Source: Liolophura sinensis (Eukaryota > Mollusca > Polyplacophora > Chitonida > Chitonidae). From it: DNA of 64,000 bases. The DNA is taken from the NCBI RefSeq assembly GCF_032854445.1, contig NC_088295.1, forward strand, positions 2,050,501-2,114,500, read 5' to 3'. The notes under the pieces are model-generated. The model saw only the letters and a list, made by a program, of their open reading frames with translations. It was not told the DNA's origin and searched no databases. Both the position numbers and the translations under genes were made by a program. Of the stretch, positions 1 to 13,800 are shown piece after piece (position 1 is the first letter of the stretch; each line of letters begins with the position of its first letter).

Positions 1-84
1 TGGGGCTCACTTTCACATATGAACCATATTTCAAGTTACACAGGAGATCAGACCTGAGTGTCATATCTGTATGTATGATATATT

Positions 85-1440
85 TTAGGGGTCCCGCTAT
101 ACTTTAGAGGCCCTGCTATACTTTAGAGGTCCTGCTATACCTTAGGGGTCCTGCTATACTTTAGAGGTCCCGCTATACTTTAGGGGTCCTGCTATACTTC
201 AGGGGTGCCGCTATACTTTAGAGGTCCTGCTATACTTTAGGGGTCCTGCTATACTTCAGGGGTCCTGCTATACTTCAGGGCTCCTGCTATACTTTAGAGG
301 TCCCGTTATACTTTAGGGGTCCTGCTATACTTCAGGGGTCCTGCTATACTTTAGAGGTCCCGCTATACTTCATGGGTCCTGCTATACTTCAGGGCTCCTG
401 CTATACTTTAGAGGTCCCGCTATACTTTAAGGGTCCTGCTATACTTCAGGGGTCCCGCTATACTTTAGAGGTCCTGCTATACTTTAGGGCTCCTGCTATA
501 CTTTAGAGGTCCCGCTATACTTCAGGGCTCCTGCTATACTTCAGGGGTCAGGGCTCCTGCTATACTTCAGGGGTCCTGCTATACTTCAGGGGTCCCGCTA
601 TACTTTAGAGGTCCCGTTATACTTTAGAGGTCCTGCTATACTTTAGGGGTCCTGCTTTACTTTAGAGGTCCCGCTATACTTTAGGGGTCCTGCTATACTT
701 CAGGGGTCCTGCTATACTTCAGGGCTCCTGCTATACTTTAAAGGTCCTGCTACACTTTAGGGGTCCTGCTACACTCTAGTGGTCCTGCTATACTTCAGGG
801 GTGCCGCTATACTTTAGGGGTCCTGCTATACTTTAGGGGTCCTGCTATACTTTAGAGGTCCCGCTATACTTTAGGGGTCCTGCTATACTTCAGGGGTCCT
901 GCTATACTTCAGGGCTCCTGCTATACTTTAGAGGTCCTGCTACACTTTAGGGGTCCTGCTACACTCTAGTGGTCCTGCTATACTTCAGGGGTGCCACTAT
1001 ACTTTAGAGGTCCTGCTATACTTAAGGGGTCCCACCATAGTCTAGGGGTCCTGCTATACTTCAGGGGTCCCACTATATCTTAGAGGTCCTGCTATACTTT
1101 AGTGGTCCCGCTATACTTCACGGCTATACTTTAGGGATTCTGCCATCCTTCAGGGGGCCCGCCATACTCTATGGGTACCACCAAACTTTACGGGTACTGC
1201 TATTCTTTGGGGGTTCCGCTATACCTTATTGGTCCCTCTACACTTTTGGGGTCCCACTGTGCTTTAGTGGTCCTGCTATACGTCAGGGGTCCTGCTGTAG
1301 CTTAGAGGTCCTGCTATACTTTTGGGGTCCTGCCATACTTTAGGGGTCCTGCCATCCTTTAGGGGGCCTGCCATACTTTAGGGTCCCATTAAACTTAAGG
1401 GGTCCCACCATACTTAAAGGGTCCCACCATACTTTAACGA
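85..1440. repeat. 19-bp minisatellite 3' of SUFU, about 70 units
   Basis: The unit reads approximately GGGGTCCTGCTATACTTTA, with CAGG/GAGG and CCGC/CTGC variants; it degenerates after about 1030. It lies past the SUFU stop in the 3' UTR or flank. On the SUFU strand the unit contains GACCCCTAAAGTATAGCAGG, which resembles part of the terminal exon (GACCCAAGTATAG then CAGG). Confidence 0.9.
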
Positions 1441-1750
1441 ACACTCACCTACACATGAAAATATATTCGACAATCCTTTGTTGCATAACCTAACACAGTT
1501 GTATGATATACAGGTTTCCTAATTAACAACTAACACCTAGCCAGCATTAAAACCTGTAAAACTCCAGTCAGCCACCACTCCATAAATTAAAGTTAAATTC
1601 ACCAAATGACAGTTAAAACAACAGGTGGCATATACATAAAATGGAATGGATGAAGTTCTCGTTTGAGATGAAAGTAGCAGTAACTAGCGGTGTCCTTCAC
1701 TAAACACGTCCCTCACCCGCCCAGGGCAGATGTCCACTAACACAGCATGG
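1441..1750. other. SUFU 3' UTR/flank, non-repetitive
   Basis: Unique AT-rich sequence between the stop codon and the 19-bp array. No coding block or canonical polyadenylation hexamer was seen on the minus strand. Confidence 0.5.
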
Positions 1751-1825
1751 TCATGGTAACTCCCCTCTCTTGTATACCTGAAGAACTATACTTGGGTCAG
1801 CAAACTTAAACTCCACAGGAAAGTG
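1751..1825 (-). CDS. SUFU: SUFU terminal coding exon 10
   Basis: Codons 391-414 and stop TGA. Reads HFPVEFKFADPSIVLQVYKR then GELP, resembling the human C-terminus (LPKEYSWPEKKLKVSILPDV). The acceptor is GGTTCAG|CACTTT, phase 0. Conservation is modest, so this is the least certain SUFU exon. I saw no AATAAA on the minus strand in the 1.7 kb downstream. Confidence 0.75.
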   Translation of the reverse strand, partial: HFPVEFKFADPSIVLQVYKRGELP

Positions 1826-4800
1826 CTGAACCTATAACCAAGTAAAAACACACAGCTTGATTTCAGCTTCACTGTCATGTAAAAAATGATAGATACCTTT
1901 ATGAAAATGACAACACAGTATAGCAATACTCCATAATATATTGTACCCAGCAAACAAAATTCTGTGGGTAGACATAAAGTAGACATAACAGTGTCTCATA
2001 CAGAACAAGGAGCTGCATGCAGGCTGAGAGAGTTACCTGATCTAATTTGTTCAGCTTTTCCAGGTCTGTACACATGTGGTCAAGTAAATCACGGGAACAG
2101 TACACCTACAAAAAGACAAAAATGTCTTCAGGACTACTGAGATTATAGTGCAAGAAAATGAAGTTCTGAAATCAGAGCAAGACAATGTAGCCCTGCATGA
2201 ATATGATACAGGTGAGGGGTCATCCACCTACAGATGAAAAGGTCATCCACCTACAGATGAAGGGGTCATCCACCTACAGATGAAGGGGTCATCCACCTAC
2301 AGATGAAGGGGTCATCCACCTACAGATGAAGGGGTCATCCACCTACAGATGAAGGGGTCATCCACCTACAGATGAAGGGGTCATCCACCTACAGATGAAG
2401 GGGTCATCCACCTACAGATGAAGGGGTCATCCACCTACAGATGAGGGGATCACCCACCTCCAGATGGGGGGGGGGGGAGAGAACCTTCAGATGAGGATAA
2501 CCTACCTACAGATGGGGGGTGACCCACCTACAGGTGAGGGGGAATTGTGATGACCCAACTACAAATGCTGGGGTTGATCCACCTACAGATGATGTTGATC
2601 CATCTACAGATGAGGGTGGTGACCCACCTACAGATGAGGGGGTCACACAAACACACAAATGAGAGGGGTAATCACGCTAGGGAGGGGGGGGGGAGGTGTG
2701 TCACCATTCTATAGATGAGAGAGTCACCATTCTATAGATGAGAGAGTCACCATCCTATATATGAGGGAGTCATCATCCTACAGATGAGGGGAGCACTCAC
2801 TCACAGATGAGGGTCATCACCCTACAGATCAGTGGATCACCCACTTGCAGATGAGGGAGTCATCATCTAACAGATCAGGGAGTCACCATCCTAGAGGTGT
2901 GGGAGTCATCACCCCACAGATGAGGGAGTCGGAGAGGGAGATCGGGCAGTCATCACCCAACAGATGAGGGGTAAATGATGAGGGGCTAATCATCCTACAG
3001 ATACAGAGATAATCCACCTGCAGATGAGGGGTAACCCACGTACTGATGAAGGGGTAACCCACCTGCATATGAAGGGGCAACCCACCTACAGATGAAGGGC
3101 TCACCGACGTACAGATGAAGGGTTCACCGACCTACAGATGAATGGATCACCCACCTGCAGATGAAGGGCTTACCAACCTACAGATGCATGGACCACCCGC
3201 CTGCAGATGAAGGGCTCACCGACCTACCGACCTACAGATGAAGAGGGCACCCACCTACAAGTGAGGGGTAACCATCCTACAGGTTAGGAGATAATATACC
3301 TGAAGATGAGAGAGTCACCATCCCATAGATGAGAGGATAACCCACCTCTACATGAAGAGGTCACCTTAGGTAAAAGGGCCACCCACCTACAGTTGAGGGG
3401 TAATTGAAGAGGGGCTAATCAACCTACAGGTGAAGGGTAACCACCCTACAGATACAGAGATAATCCACCTGCAGATGAGGGGTAACCCACCTACTGATGA
3501 AGGGCTCACTGACCTACAGATGAAGGGCTCACCCACCTGCAGATGAAGGGTCACCATCCTACAGGCAAGGACAAAATCCACCTGCAGATGAGGGGATGCC
3601 ATCCTTTAAATGAGGGAGCCACCCATTCATACAGATTGGGGTGGGGGAGGAGGTCAACCTAGTGAAGAGGTCGTAACCCACAATAGTTTAAGTGTATGAC
3701 CAATATTTAACACAACACCCTAAAACCACCTCACATGTTACCTGACACAAGACTACTGCTAAAAGCTGACTGGTCAAAGCCTAGATGAAGAATGAAGGAG
3801 AAAGCCTGGCAAGCAGTGATCAACCTACCTGCAGATAAGAGCCTTGAGCTACAAGGGGGTCTTCCAGTGTTACCACTACATTTTCATCTTTCATACCCGA
3901 TGGTATTAAATGAATTGTGTGGTTGGTACCACTATGAAAGATGAAAAATCGGCCTTTCTTCAGCCTAGCTCTGAAACAGAATTTGGGAACCTTGAGAAAC
4001 ACAGAATTAATAACAGATAATTCTATCAGGCTGGGTGTAATTAAAAAATAAAATGTAGTTTGCCGTGCTCAAATCACCCAGACAATGCACAGCAGACACG
4101 AGTTGTCCACTGTTTCAGAACGAGGCACTGCCTATGCCAATGTAATGGGTCGAAAATAAACCATCGAATCAGAGCGAGGCATGTAACAGGTTTTGGCCAA
4201 TAAATGCACATTTCCAGCTAGCACCTCTCCATGTCAGTTCGAGCTCTGAATTTGAACATAACAATTTTGCGACAACAGAGGAGTGATGATTTTAAGTAAA
4301 CTAATTAAAAACTGTCAGAAATGAACGATTTATTTTGTAGAGAAACTTGCAGATTTCTTAGATGGTAGTGTTGCCAAGAATTTGATGACCACGTGGAGCT
4401 GATTTCGGCAAACTCAGGCCTACAACTTCAGTTTGGGTCACACTCTGTGTCTGGGTGACGGTAGCTATGGAGCCAGGCGTGCTGACACAAGTCACAGAGG
4501 CATCCGACGACTGGAAGGAAACAACTCAAAGAGCAGTGTTGTTCTTCAGCCAGCCTCTAGCTATATGTAACTCCTCAGACTGGACCCGTTCCGGTGGCCT
4601 GTTACAGATATTATCCCTTGTATTCCAACACCAGTGTGGCTCTGAACAGTGGCTGCAGTGGCGCGAAGACAGTAGTTTGTGTACCGCAGACCGAGTCCTG
4701 CATCAACGGAGATGTCTGCCATCATCGAGCACAAGCTGTTCACTCCCACCTCTTGCATGTAATACCAGCAATCCGCCGCTTTCGGAGGGTTTACAAGTGA

Positions 4801-7800
4801 AAAAACGCATCGTTGCCCATGTTGCGCTTACCCAGATATAGTACCTAGATACTCGCTGTTTGATACCACCTCTTCATACCTCATTCAAGGAATAAGCGCC
4901 CACTGGCCACACGATGTCGGTAATGGTAAATAATTCACCTTTAAACCAAACTGACCAATTATACGTAAATTCATATCAGAAAGTCTTTGGAAAATGTGAA
5001 CTGTCAAATTCTGAAGAATACAGACCTTCTGACAGCAAAAATCGGCCCCCTATTTTATCAGCGAAATGGAATCGTCCCAGTGTCAAAGATGAGGACGGCA
5101 ACTGTACACAGATGATCAATTTGAGCACACATTGCTCACCATTGCTTTCAGCGTTGAAGTTTTTGGAGGTATATTAGAATTCAAAATACACCCTGACATT
5201 TTCTTTTAAAACTCTTATTAAGTGAAGCAGTTCCTCAAATGCTGTGTTCACATGAAAAAAATATGTAACTACCACCAAATTCAGCAAGAGTGTAAATTTT
5301 ATGGAGATATGACTAGTTTTCAACATGTTTCTGCTCTGGTGGTAGAGACTAAAAGTGGACAAAGTTTTAAATGCCACGAAATAATTAATACTGGCATATA
5401 AAAAAGAATATTAACACATAATACAGAATTTCTCAGTAATTTAATTGCGCCTCTAATTATCAGCTTAAAGATCATCTTTAAAATAATAGTGGAAATACAT
5501 GTAGTTCACAACAACTTACTTGACAACCAGGGGTAGTAACTCTGCAGCCTCCGCATCAAATCTCAATTGTGCACTGTCCAATTTCTCCACCTCAGCTGGA
5601 CTAGGATGAGAATTACTCATAGCTTTTGACTTTTGAGATCCAGACGGAGCTACCACACTGGCGACAGGAAGACAGCAAATCACAACAAAAGTGAAAACAT
5701 ATAGCTGTCATAAACAGATTCTCAAAGTTGATGTTTCAATAATAAATTCATTTCTAGACTTGGATCAGTCATGTGGTCACCCTGACTTCACATGACCCTG
5801 ACTTCACAACTGCCAAATTGTCAACGTCAGTTTTCATTTATATTTTGATTTGTACTGTATGCTGTACTCATGAATTTTTCACAGGTATGGGAATAGTCGG
5901 GTACACAGGTGGAAGAAACCACCTACCTTTGTCAGGTGCATGACAATGCTCCAGACAAGACCAGGAAACCATCTACCTGTGCCAGGTGCATGCTAACGTG
6001 CCAGACAAGACCAGGAAACCATCTACCTGTGCCATGTGCATGTTAACGCGCCAGACAAGACCAGGAAACCACCTGCCTTTGCCATGTGCATGACAAACTT
6101 AAAGCCACAAGCAAACCAGCAAGATCTCATTGTTTAAAGTCAGGATTCCTTCTACATAAAAATAATAGATGTCAAAAGTAAACAAATACCATAATTCCAC
6201 TCCACAAGATAATACTGCACCATGTATTTGAGCTTCTCTGTATCGGCTAAGTAATACTGGTGATTTAGCAGCAGCTCCTGGTGGATGAAGAACAGAACTG
6301 GGTGTGTACCTCTCTCCTGGTTTGCACCAGCTGCAGAGTGCGGTAACATGACCCAGGCTGGATCCGTCTCTCTCTATCCCTTCTTTCACTAACAGTGTCA
6401 TGTCTGGCTTCACATCAAACACTGACTTCTGGCGCTTCATGTCAGTTATATGGCAACGCCCCACCCTAAAACCACAACCAGGTTACAGCATATGTAGACG
6501 TACATAAGAGCAGACAAATAATAAGCTGCCCTTTAATCACTTACACACATTTTGTACAATTACTGACTCACGGTACTCAAGAACATTTCATTTGAATGAG
6601 CCAGTTTCAAGAAGTAAACAGATCAGTGACAAACTTCCCCATGCTTGTGACACATAGATTTTACGGTATGCAACACGTATGCTGTAGTGACCTATGATTT
6701 ATGAGGTAATGTGAGGACGGACTGTTTGAGAGAGGTAATGTGAGCACTGACTGTTTGAGAGAGGTAATGTGAGCACTGACTGTTTGAGAGAGGTAATGTG
6801 AGCACTGACTGTTTGAGAGAGGTAATGTGAGGACTGACTGTTTGAGAGAGGTAGTGTGAGCATTGACTGTTTGAGAGAGGTAATGTGAGGACTGACTGTT
6901 TGAGAGAGGTAATGTGAGGACTGACTGTTTGAGAGAGGTAATGTGAGCACTGACTGAGAGAGGTAATGTGAGCACTGACTGTTTGAGAGAGGTAATGTGA
7001 GCACTGACTGTTTGAGAGAGGTAATGTGAGCACTGACTGTTTGAGAGAGGTATTGTGAGCACTGACTGTTTGAGAGAGGTAATGTGAGCACTGACTGTTT
7101 GAGAGAGGTAATGTGAGCACTGACTGTTTGAGAGAGGTAATGTGAGAACTGACAGTTTGAGAGAGGTAATGTGAGCATTGACTGTTTGAGAGAAGTAACA
7201 CAAGCACTGACAGATAGGCTATGAGACCACTGACTTATAGAGGTACTGTGAGGACTGACTGATGGAGGTACTGTGAGGACTGACTGTTTGACAGAGGAAA
7301 TGCAAGCACTGGCTGTTTGAGAGCGGTAATGTGAGGACTGGCTGTTTTAGAGAGGTAATGCGACCACTGGCTGTTTGACAGAGGCAATGTGAGCAGTGAC
7401 TGAGAGAGAGGCAATGTGAGGACTGACTATTTGACACAGGAAATGCAAGCACTGGCTGTTTGAGAGAGGTAATGCAGGTACTGACTGTTTGAGAAAAGTA
7501 ATGCAAGCACTGAATATTTCCTACACTAATGTGAGCACTAATTCTTTGAGTGAGATAATGAGACATATCATTTGATCAGGGCATTGAGACTGACTGTCTG
7601 AGGTTATAAGACTGACAGTTTCACAGAGGAAATGAGACTGACCATTTGAGTGACATAATTAGACTGACCGTTTAAGAGAGGCAATGAGATCAATGACCGC
7701 AGCTCCTCTCCATCTCTGAGCAGCTTTCACTTCATCATCCATCACTCCAACTACCTATAGGGCAATCACAATATACCAAAACACACATCATGTACTATCA

Positions 7801-10800
7801 CTTTATGTGCATATTTGCACAGCTACAGGATTAACAACTGTGTCCTGACACCAGAAGAGTACCAGTGAGTACACTACAAATCTACAGCCAAACCAAATTA
7901 TTCCTGAAAATATCACTGAAACAAAAAAAAAAAAAATACACACCAGAACCAATGGCCAAACTGAGATACATTTAAATACTAACCAAATTTTCAATTCTTG
8001 AAAAATAAGATGAAAAAGTAAAATACAATGCATTTATCTGAGTGTTGTGTAATGCCATAAATAAGAATGTATGCAATGATAACCAGATTTATGGGGGGAG
8101 GAAAATGCATTTATTTATTTATTATTTATTTTATTTATTTCATTGGTGTTTTACGCCATACTCAAGAATATTCCACTTATACGACGGCGGCCAGCATTAC
8201 GGTGGGAGGAAACTGGGCACAGTCGGGGGAAACCCACGACCATCCACAGGTTGCTGATAGTCCTTCCCACTTACGGCCGGAGAGGAAGCCAGCATGAGCT
8301 GGACTTGAACTCACAGCGACCACATTGGTGAGAGGCTCCTGGGTCATTAGGCTGCGCTAGCGCGCTAACCGACTGAGCCACAGAGGCCCCCTATTTATTA
8401 GGCTTCCCATCAAATCACTTGGGCTACCTGCTAGAGTATAAAACTTTACCCACCTGTGACCCACTTTTCAGACATATTGGCACCTTCATTTCTGACTGGC
8501 TACAAGGCTATGAACTAAAGTTTTGCCATTAAAATGTCTTTAAAAACTTGTTATTTTTCTTCATTGCTGGCTTGTAAAATTGCAATCTCAAAAAGCCAGT
8601 CAAGGTAGAAAAAACAAACTTGGCATTTTTAATAACGAACATATGAAGCTTCTTTCAACGTTTTTCACTAATGATCTTTAAAAGAAATTTCACTTGCAAG
8701 TTTTAGGTGGATCGCCGTGCCTATATTTTAAATGTCAGTAGTGAAGTCACGCTATTGTCTGCGCAGTTGATTATTTTTCAAGAATCCACACTTGTGAGTT
8801 TTTGTTTTGGGTGACAACTTGTAACATCCGAGTGTGCATCTGATTGGTGTGACGTAAAGCGGGATTCGAACCCACAAACACAGGACTTTAAAAACGTCCC
8901 AATATCCCACTGAGCTATCTGGTAAGGCCTTTCAACCTTCTCCTTTTAGATGACTTTAAACGTTTGTTGTGAGGTCAACCTTTTGTCAAACATAAGAATG
9001 TTATATATGAAGGGTTCATTCGTTTCTTAGCAATATGAAATTTATTTTCTGACAGTTTCGTTCTTTGCCCTTATTTCAAATACACCAAATGTTGCCACTG
9101 TGAGAAAAGGCAGAGCGGTGTCATCAATTTTCTCAAGAAAAAATATGAAGAGCACAACAGAGTTTGTACTACGGTGAACTGGTGGGTATAATTTGTGGCA
9201 TTCTTTTTACAAATCTCAAAGCGTTGATATGTCAATGTGACAGAAATTGTGTAATCTACTATCAGATTTTGCTGTTTATATGTAAGCTTCGTTCAATTCA
9301 GATATAGATCAAGTCACCGTTCAAAATCTTACACACCCAGTATGTGCTTAAGTACTAAAGTGAATGGAAGTCCCTATCTCTGCACATGTTCTTTATAAAG
9401 CGACACAAACTAAATGTTTCCTTGTAACATGCAGGGGAGTCCTGGTACTGCCAGGGTTATAAAGTGAATGCATTTTTGACCGGCAATTCATTCCAGAGGA
9501 CAAAGAACAATAACTGTTGACCCTTGACATTTTTGACCAGCAATTCATTCCAGAGGACAAAGAACAATAACTGTTGATCCTTGACATTTTTGACCAGCAA
9601 TTCATTCCAGAGGACAAAGAACAATAACTGTTGATCCTTGACATTTTTGACCAGCAATTCATTCCAGAGGACAAAGAACAATAACTGTTGACCCTTGACA
9701 TTTTTGACCAGCAATTCATTCCAGAGGACAAAGAACAATAACTGTTGATCCTTGACATTTTTGACCGGCAATTCATTCCAGCGGACAAAGAACAATAACT
9801 GTTGATCCTTGAAAAATAATCAGCAGCTGCATAACACTGGACGCTGATGTTCTACGTCGAGCCAATTATTTTTCAAGACTCGTCATTTGCAAGGCGTTTC
9901 TCTACTACGTAAAAAAACTGTTTGTTGGGTATGCAAGTTATGCTGTAACTGACCAATGAAATTAGCTACAAAGTAGCTCAAGTCCAAAAAATGCTTAAAT
10001 AAACACATTGCCTAGTACTGCTTGACGTCAGGATTACAAATCTGTAAGAATTATTTATGTACTTAGTATAGTTTTCAGGTTATGACCAAAAACCATCAAA
10101 AATAAGAAGTACATTTATGACGGACACCCTTCTTGCACACCATCCCCCCTCTTCTCCAAGATGACCATACATGCAAAAACTGACAAAACCTTCCATTCAA
10201 ATAACACAGGAGCTTTGTGCTAGACCACACGAAACCTGTTCACAACAGTGCTGTCTACAGGGTGTGTATTCTAATTCTGTCTGGCGACCGAAGCAGTAGA
10301 TCAAAGAAACAATCTCTATACATGTGGCCCAGCACTACTATATGAGAGCACTGTTTGTTTTTTCTTCCACTGTCTTTCACCATAGCCCCAATGAACACTG
10401 GCGCTAGCAGTCACCAATTCAAATCCAGTTTATTCCCGTCAATCTTTGTTCTTTTTTTTTCCTTTAATTACCATGAAATTAGGCCCCAGACTATCAGTTT
10501 TAACAGCCTGGAGTTTAATTCCAGTCTACTTCTTACCATTCTTACCAAATTCATTTCTGATTTAAGCATGGACACTATGGTTCATTTGTTGGAGATTGTT
10601 ACGCCGGGTGTCGCTCAAATAGTTTTGTATTTGTTGAAAATAAGAGGTTCTGGTTTCGCCAAGGTACATGCAAGTCACTTCTTCAGAGAGTTCATTGTGT
10701 AATATTGACTATGTTCATTACTTTGCTTGTATTAGACAAACCTGGGATCTTTTCATAAGAGTAAAGAGCTGAAAGACTTTAACGGTCTGTGGTGGAAAAA

Positions 10801-13800
10801 GTGGAAAGTTTTAGAAAGTGGACGCTAAAATCTGTGTGTACAGACTTCTTGGAAGCTGTATTACACTATAACTAGTTTATTTCTTTATTTGATTGGTGTT
10901 TAACACCTTACTCAAGAATATTTCACTTAGACCGTGGTGGCCAGCATTATGGTGGGAGAAAACCTGTTGCTGACAGACCTTCCCATGTAGAACTGGAGAG
11001 GAAGCCAACATGAGCTGGACTTGAACTCACAACGATTGCATTGGTGAGAGGCTCCTGGGTCACTGCACCATGCTAACCACCGCAGCCACCTTGGCCCCGA
11101 AGAAACTGAAGAGTTACAGTATAAGTCTATAATCTTTGATAAGCAACACACTTCAAACAGCTTGGAACAAACCTTGTTCATTACATAGCTATGTTCAGGG
11201 TTCTGCCCACGGTTGGCAGCAATGGACAGTCGCGCCTGGTGACACGCAATCTTGATACCTGGCACCCCAAAATCAAGATAGCTTTCTTCATAACTTGTGG
11301 AAGGGGCAGTAGATTAGCAATTGGTTGTACCATTTGTGAACTCCAAATGACGACCGTCTCTCAAAAGTGATCACACTGCCGCAACTGATAGTAATTATCG
11401 TAACCCTTGCCGATATGTGGCACGTGCAGATGTCCACGGCATTGCCTTTGGCACATTTCTCGGTGCAGCTGGTTCCTTCCCCTGAAGTCAGATGGCACTA
11501 AGCGCTCTAGAATCAAGGTACGCAGAATACTGTACGGAACCAGACTAATTTCTCGGTACTGGTAAGCGAGGATCCCAACAAGCTGTGACTGAGTATGACA
11601 TGGCCGAAGACAGCTGAAAAATACACTGTCCAACCATAATTTTTCCGAACTGAACAGTCGCTATGATGACGAGTGTGACAACTCTCTGTTCACACTGCCA
11701 AAAGCAAACTGAAATAGCAAACCAGGAAAATAGTTCTTTTCCAGTAACAATGCTATCCAAACACCAGAAACAAGTCCTATTTCACTCAAAAAAAAACAAC
11801 ATAAAGCAGTTGTCAGGTATTGCTACAAAATGCTTTGGAAACTTCAATCTAGGCAGTGTCAAAGTAAATTTACAGCTTCAAAAACAACCACAACAAGCTA
11901 GTCTACACTGTAAAGTTGGCAGATAAAATATTTGACATCCTACATTTCTACTGATGTATTCTACAGATTTTATTCCAACTTTCTGTTTATCTTTCATGGT
12001 TCAGATGCTCTCTCACAGCACCATTAGATGAGCAATTTTTAAAAAAATCTTCCATGAGAAGGAAGACGCTTCCTTCCTAGCACACACCCTCCTTGCTCAT
12101 CCCACACCTGTTACCAGCCACTCAACATTTCCTGAGCAGAGTATGTTGAGTTTGCTATCAGAATTCAAGAAAGTATAAAAAAAACATTGCCATACCTGTC
12201 TAAACTCCACAGTGCCAAATTTTGTGGAAAGGGGAGGTAAATCTTGGTCATCTGTGATCAACATGTGTCTGATCTTTGAGGCGGACTTTCCATTTAATGA
12301 TTTGTTCCATGGTATGTGATCACCCGTGTGCAAAACATTTCCTAGTCAAATACAAAACAATGATCTCATTAAACACAATGCTTGATACAATCATTCAAAT
12401 GAAAAATGGTAGCTTTCATGCATTTAACACCTGTGTTCAAATCACCTGTCTGGTCAGCTGGTCATACTGATGAGAATAAGTCCAGGGACTAGCCTGGCCA
12501 TACCTGTGATCTGTAACTCACCTGTCTGAAAGACAACTTGGCCAGCTGATCATACTGATGAGAATAAGACTATACCTGTAGTCTGAAAGACAACTTGGTC
12601 AGCTGGTCATACTGATGAGAATAAGTCCAGGGTCTAGCCTGACACTACCTGTAATCTGTAACTCACCTGTCTGAAAGACAACTTGGTCAGCTGGTCATAC
12701 TGATGAGAATAAGACTAGGGTCTAGCCTGACAATACCTGTAATCTGTAACTCACCTGTCTGAAAGACAACTTGGTCAGCTGGTCATACTGATGAGAATAA
12801 GTCCAGGGTCTAGCCTGACAATACCTGTAATCTGTAACTCTCCTGTCTGAAAGACATCTTGGTCAGCTGGTCATACTGATGAGAATAAGACTAGGGTCTA
12901 GCCTGACAATACCTGTAGTCTGTAACTCACCTGTCTGAAAGACAACTTGGTCAGCTGATCATACTGATGAGAATAAGACTAGGGTCTAGCCTGGCTATAC
13001 CTGTAGTCTGTAACTCACCTGTCTGAAAGACAACTTGGCCCGCTGATCAAGCTGATGAGAATAAGACTAGGGTCTAGCCTGACAATACCTGTAATCTGTA
13101 ACTCACCTGTCTGAAAGACAACTTGGTCAGCTGGTCATACTGATGAGAATAAGTCCAGGGTCTAGTCTAACAATACCTGTAATCTGTAACTCACCTGTCT
13201 GAAAGACAACTTGGCCCGCTGATCAAACTGATGAGAATAAGACTAGGGTCTAGCCTGACAATACCTGTAATCTGTAACTCACCTGTCTGGAAGACATACT
13301 TGGCCAGCCTATTCATCAGTTGAGCTGGCCACATAGGGGCTGCTCCTTCATTTGCTTCTTTTTTCAGCCTAAAGGTGAGCTCAAACCCAAACCCACTTGG
13401 CTGGCCTGGCCCTGATGTTCTGCCGATGATAAACCACATCATATTTCAATAATTATGAAGACTACAGATTCCTGTTGAAAGACAGGATGGAATAGTGTTA
13501 AGCATCAACCAGGAACCAATTAACAAGTACAGCAAGTAAGTTCCATATACATAACATTATTAACTCCTAAAAGATGCAATATTGGACCATATGATTGCTC
13601 ACTAAATGGATCAAATAATATTACATTTGAAATGAAATAATATCCAATGCACATAAGATTTTCATTCCTTGACAAAATCAAGAACTCAAACTAAACCCTC
13701 TGTTTCACACAAGTCTTTGTAGGCGATGTTATAATCTCACTGTGAGTCAGACTTACTGATGAACTCGTCCATCACCATAGAGATCACTGAAGCCGTAAGT

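Larger units (their letters stand above)
7755..9460. other. SUFU intron 4, distal part
   Basis: Unique AT-rich sequence apart from one SINE (8105-8392) and a tRNA-like segment (8858-8930). No exon-like SUFU block was seen. Confidence 0.6.

Noticed and set aside
1786-1986. 66-codon hydrophobic minus-strand ORF overlapping SUFU exon 10
   Set aside because: Out of frame with the exon 10 reading supported by phase and similarity; mostly intron 9 sequence.
4455-4841. 128-codon plus-strand ORF in SUFU intron 7
   Set aside because: It lies antisense to the recognisable recombinase relic, and its sequence resembles no family I know.
6661-7207. Three overlapping frames of SNSQCSHYLSQTVSAHITSL repeats
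   Set aside because: 29-bp array; all three frames encode the same peptide in rotation.
8858-8930. Functional tRNA gene
   Set aside because: T arm and A/B boxes are visible but no acceptor stem pairs; treated as SINE head or pseudogene.
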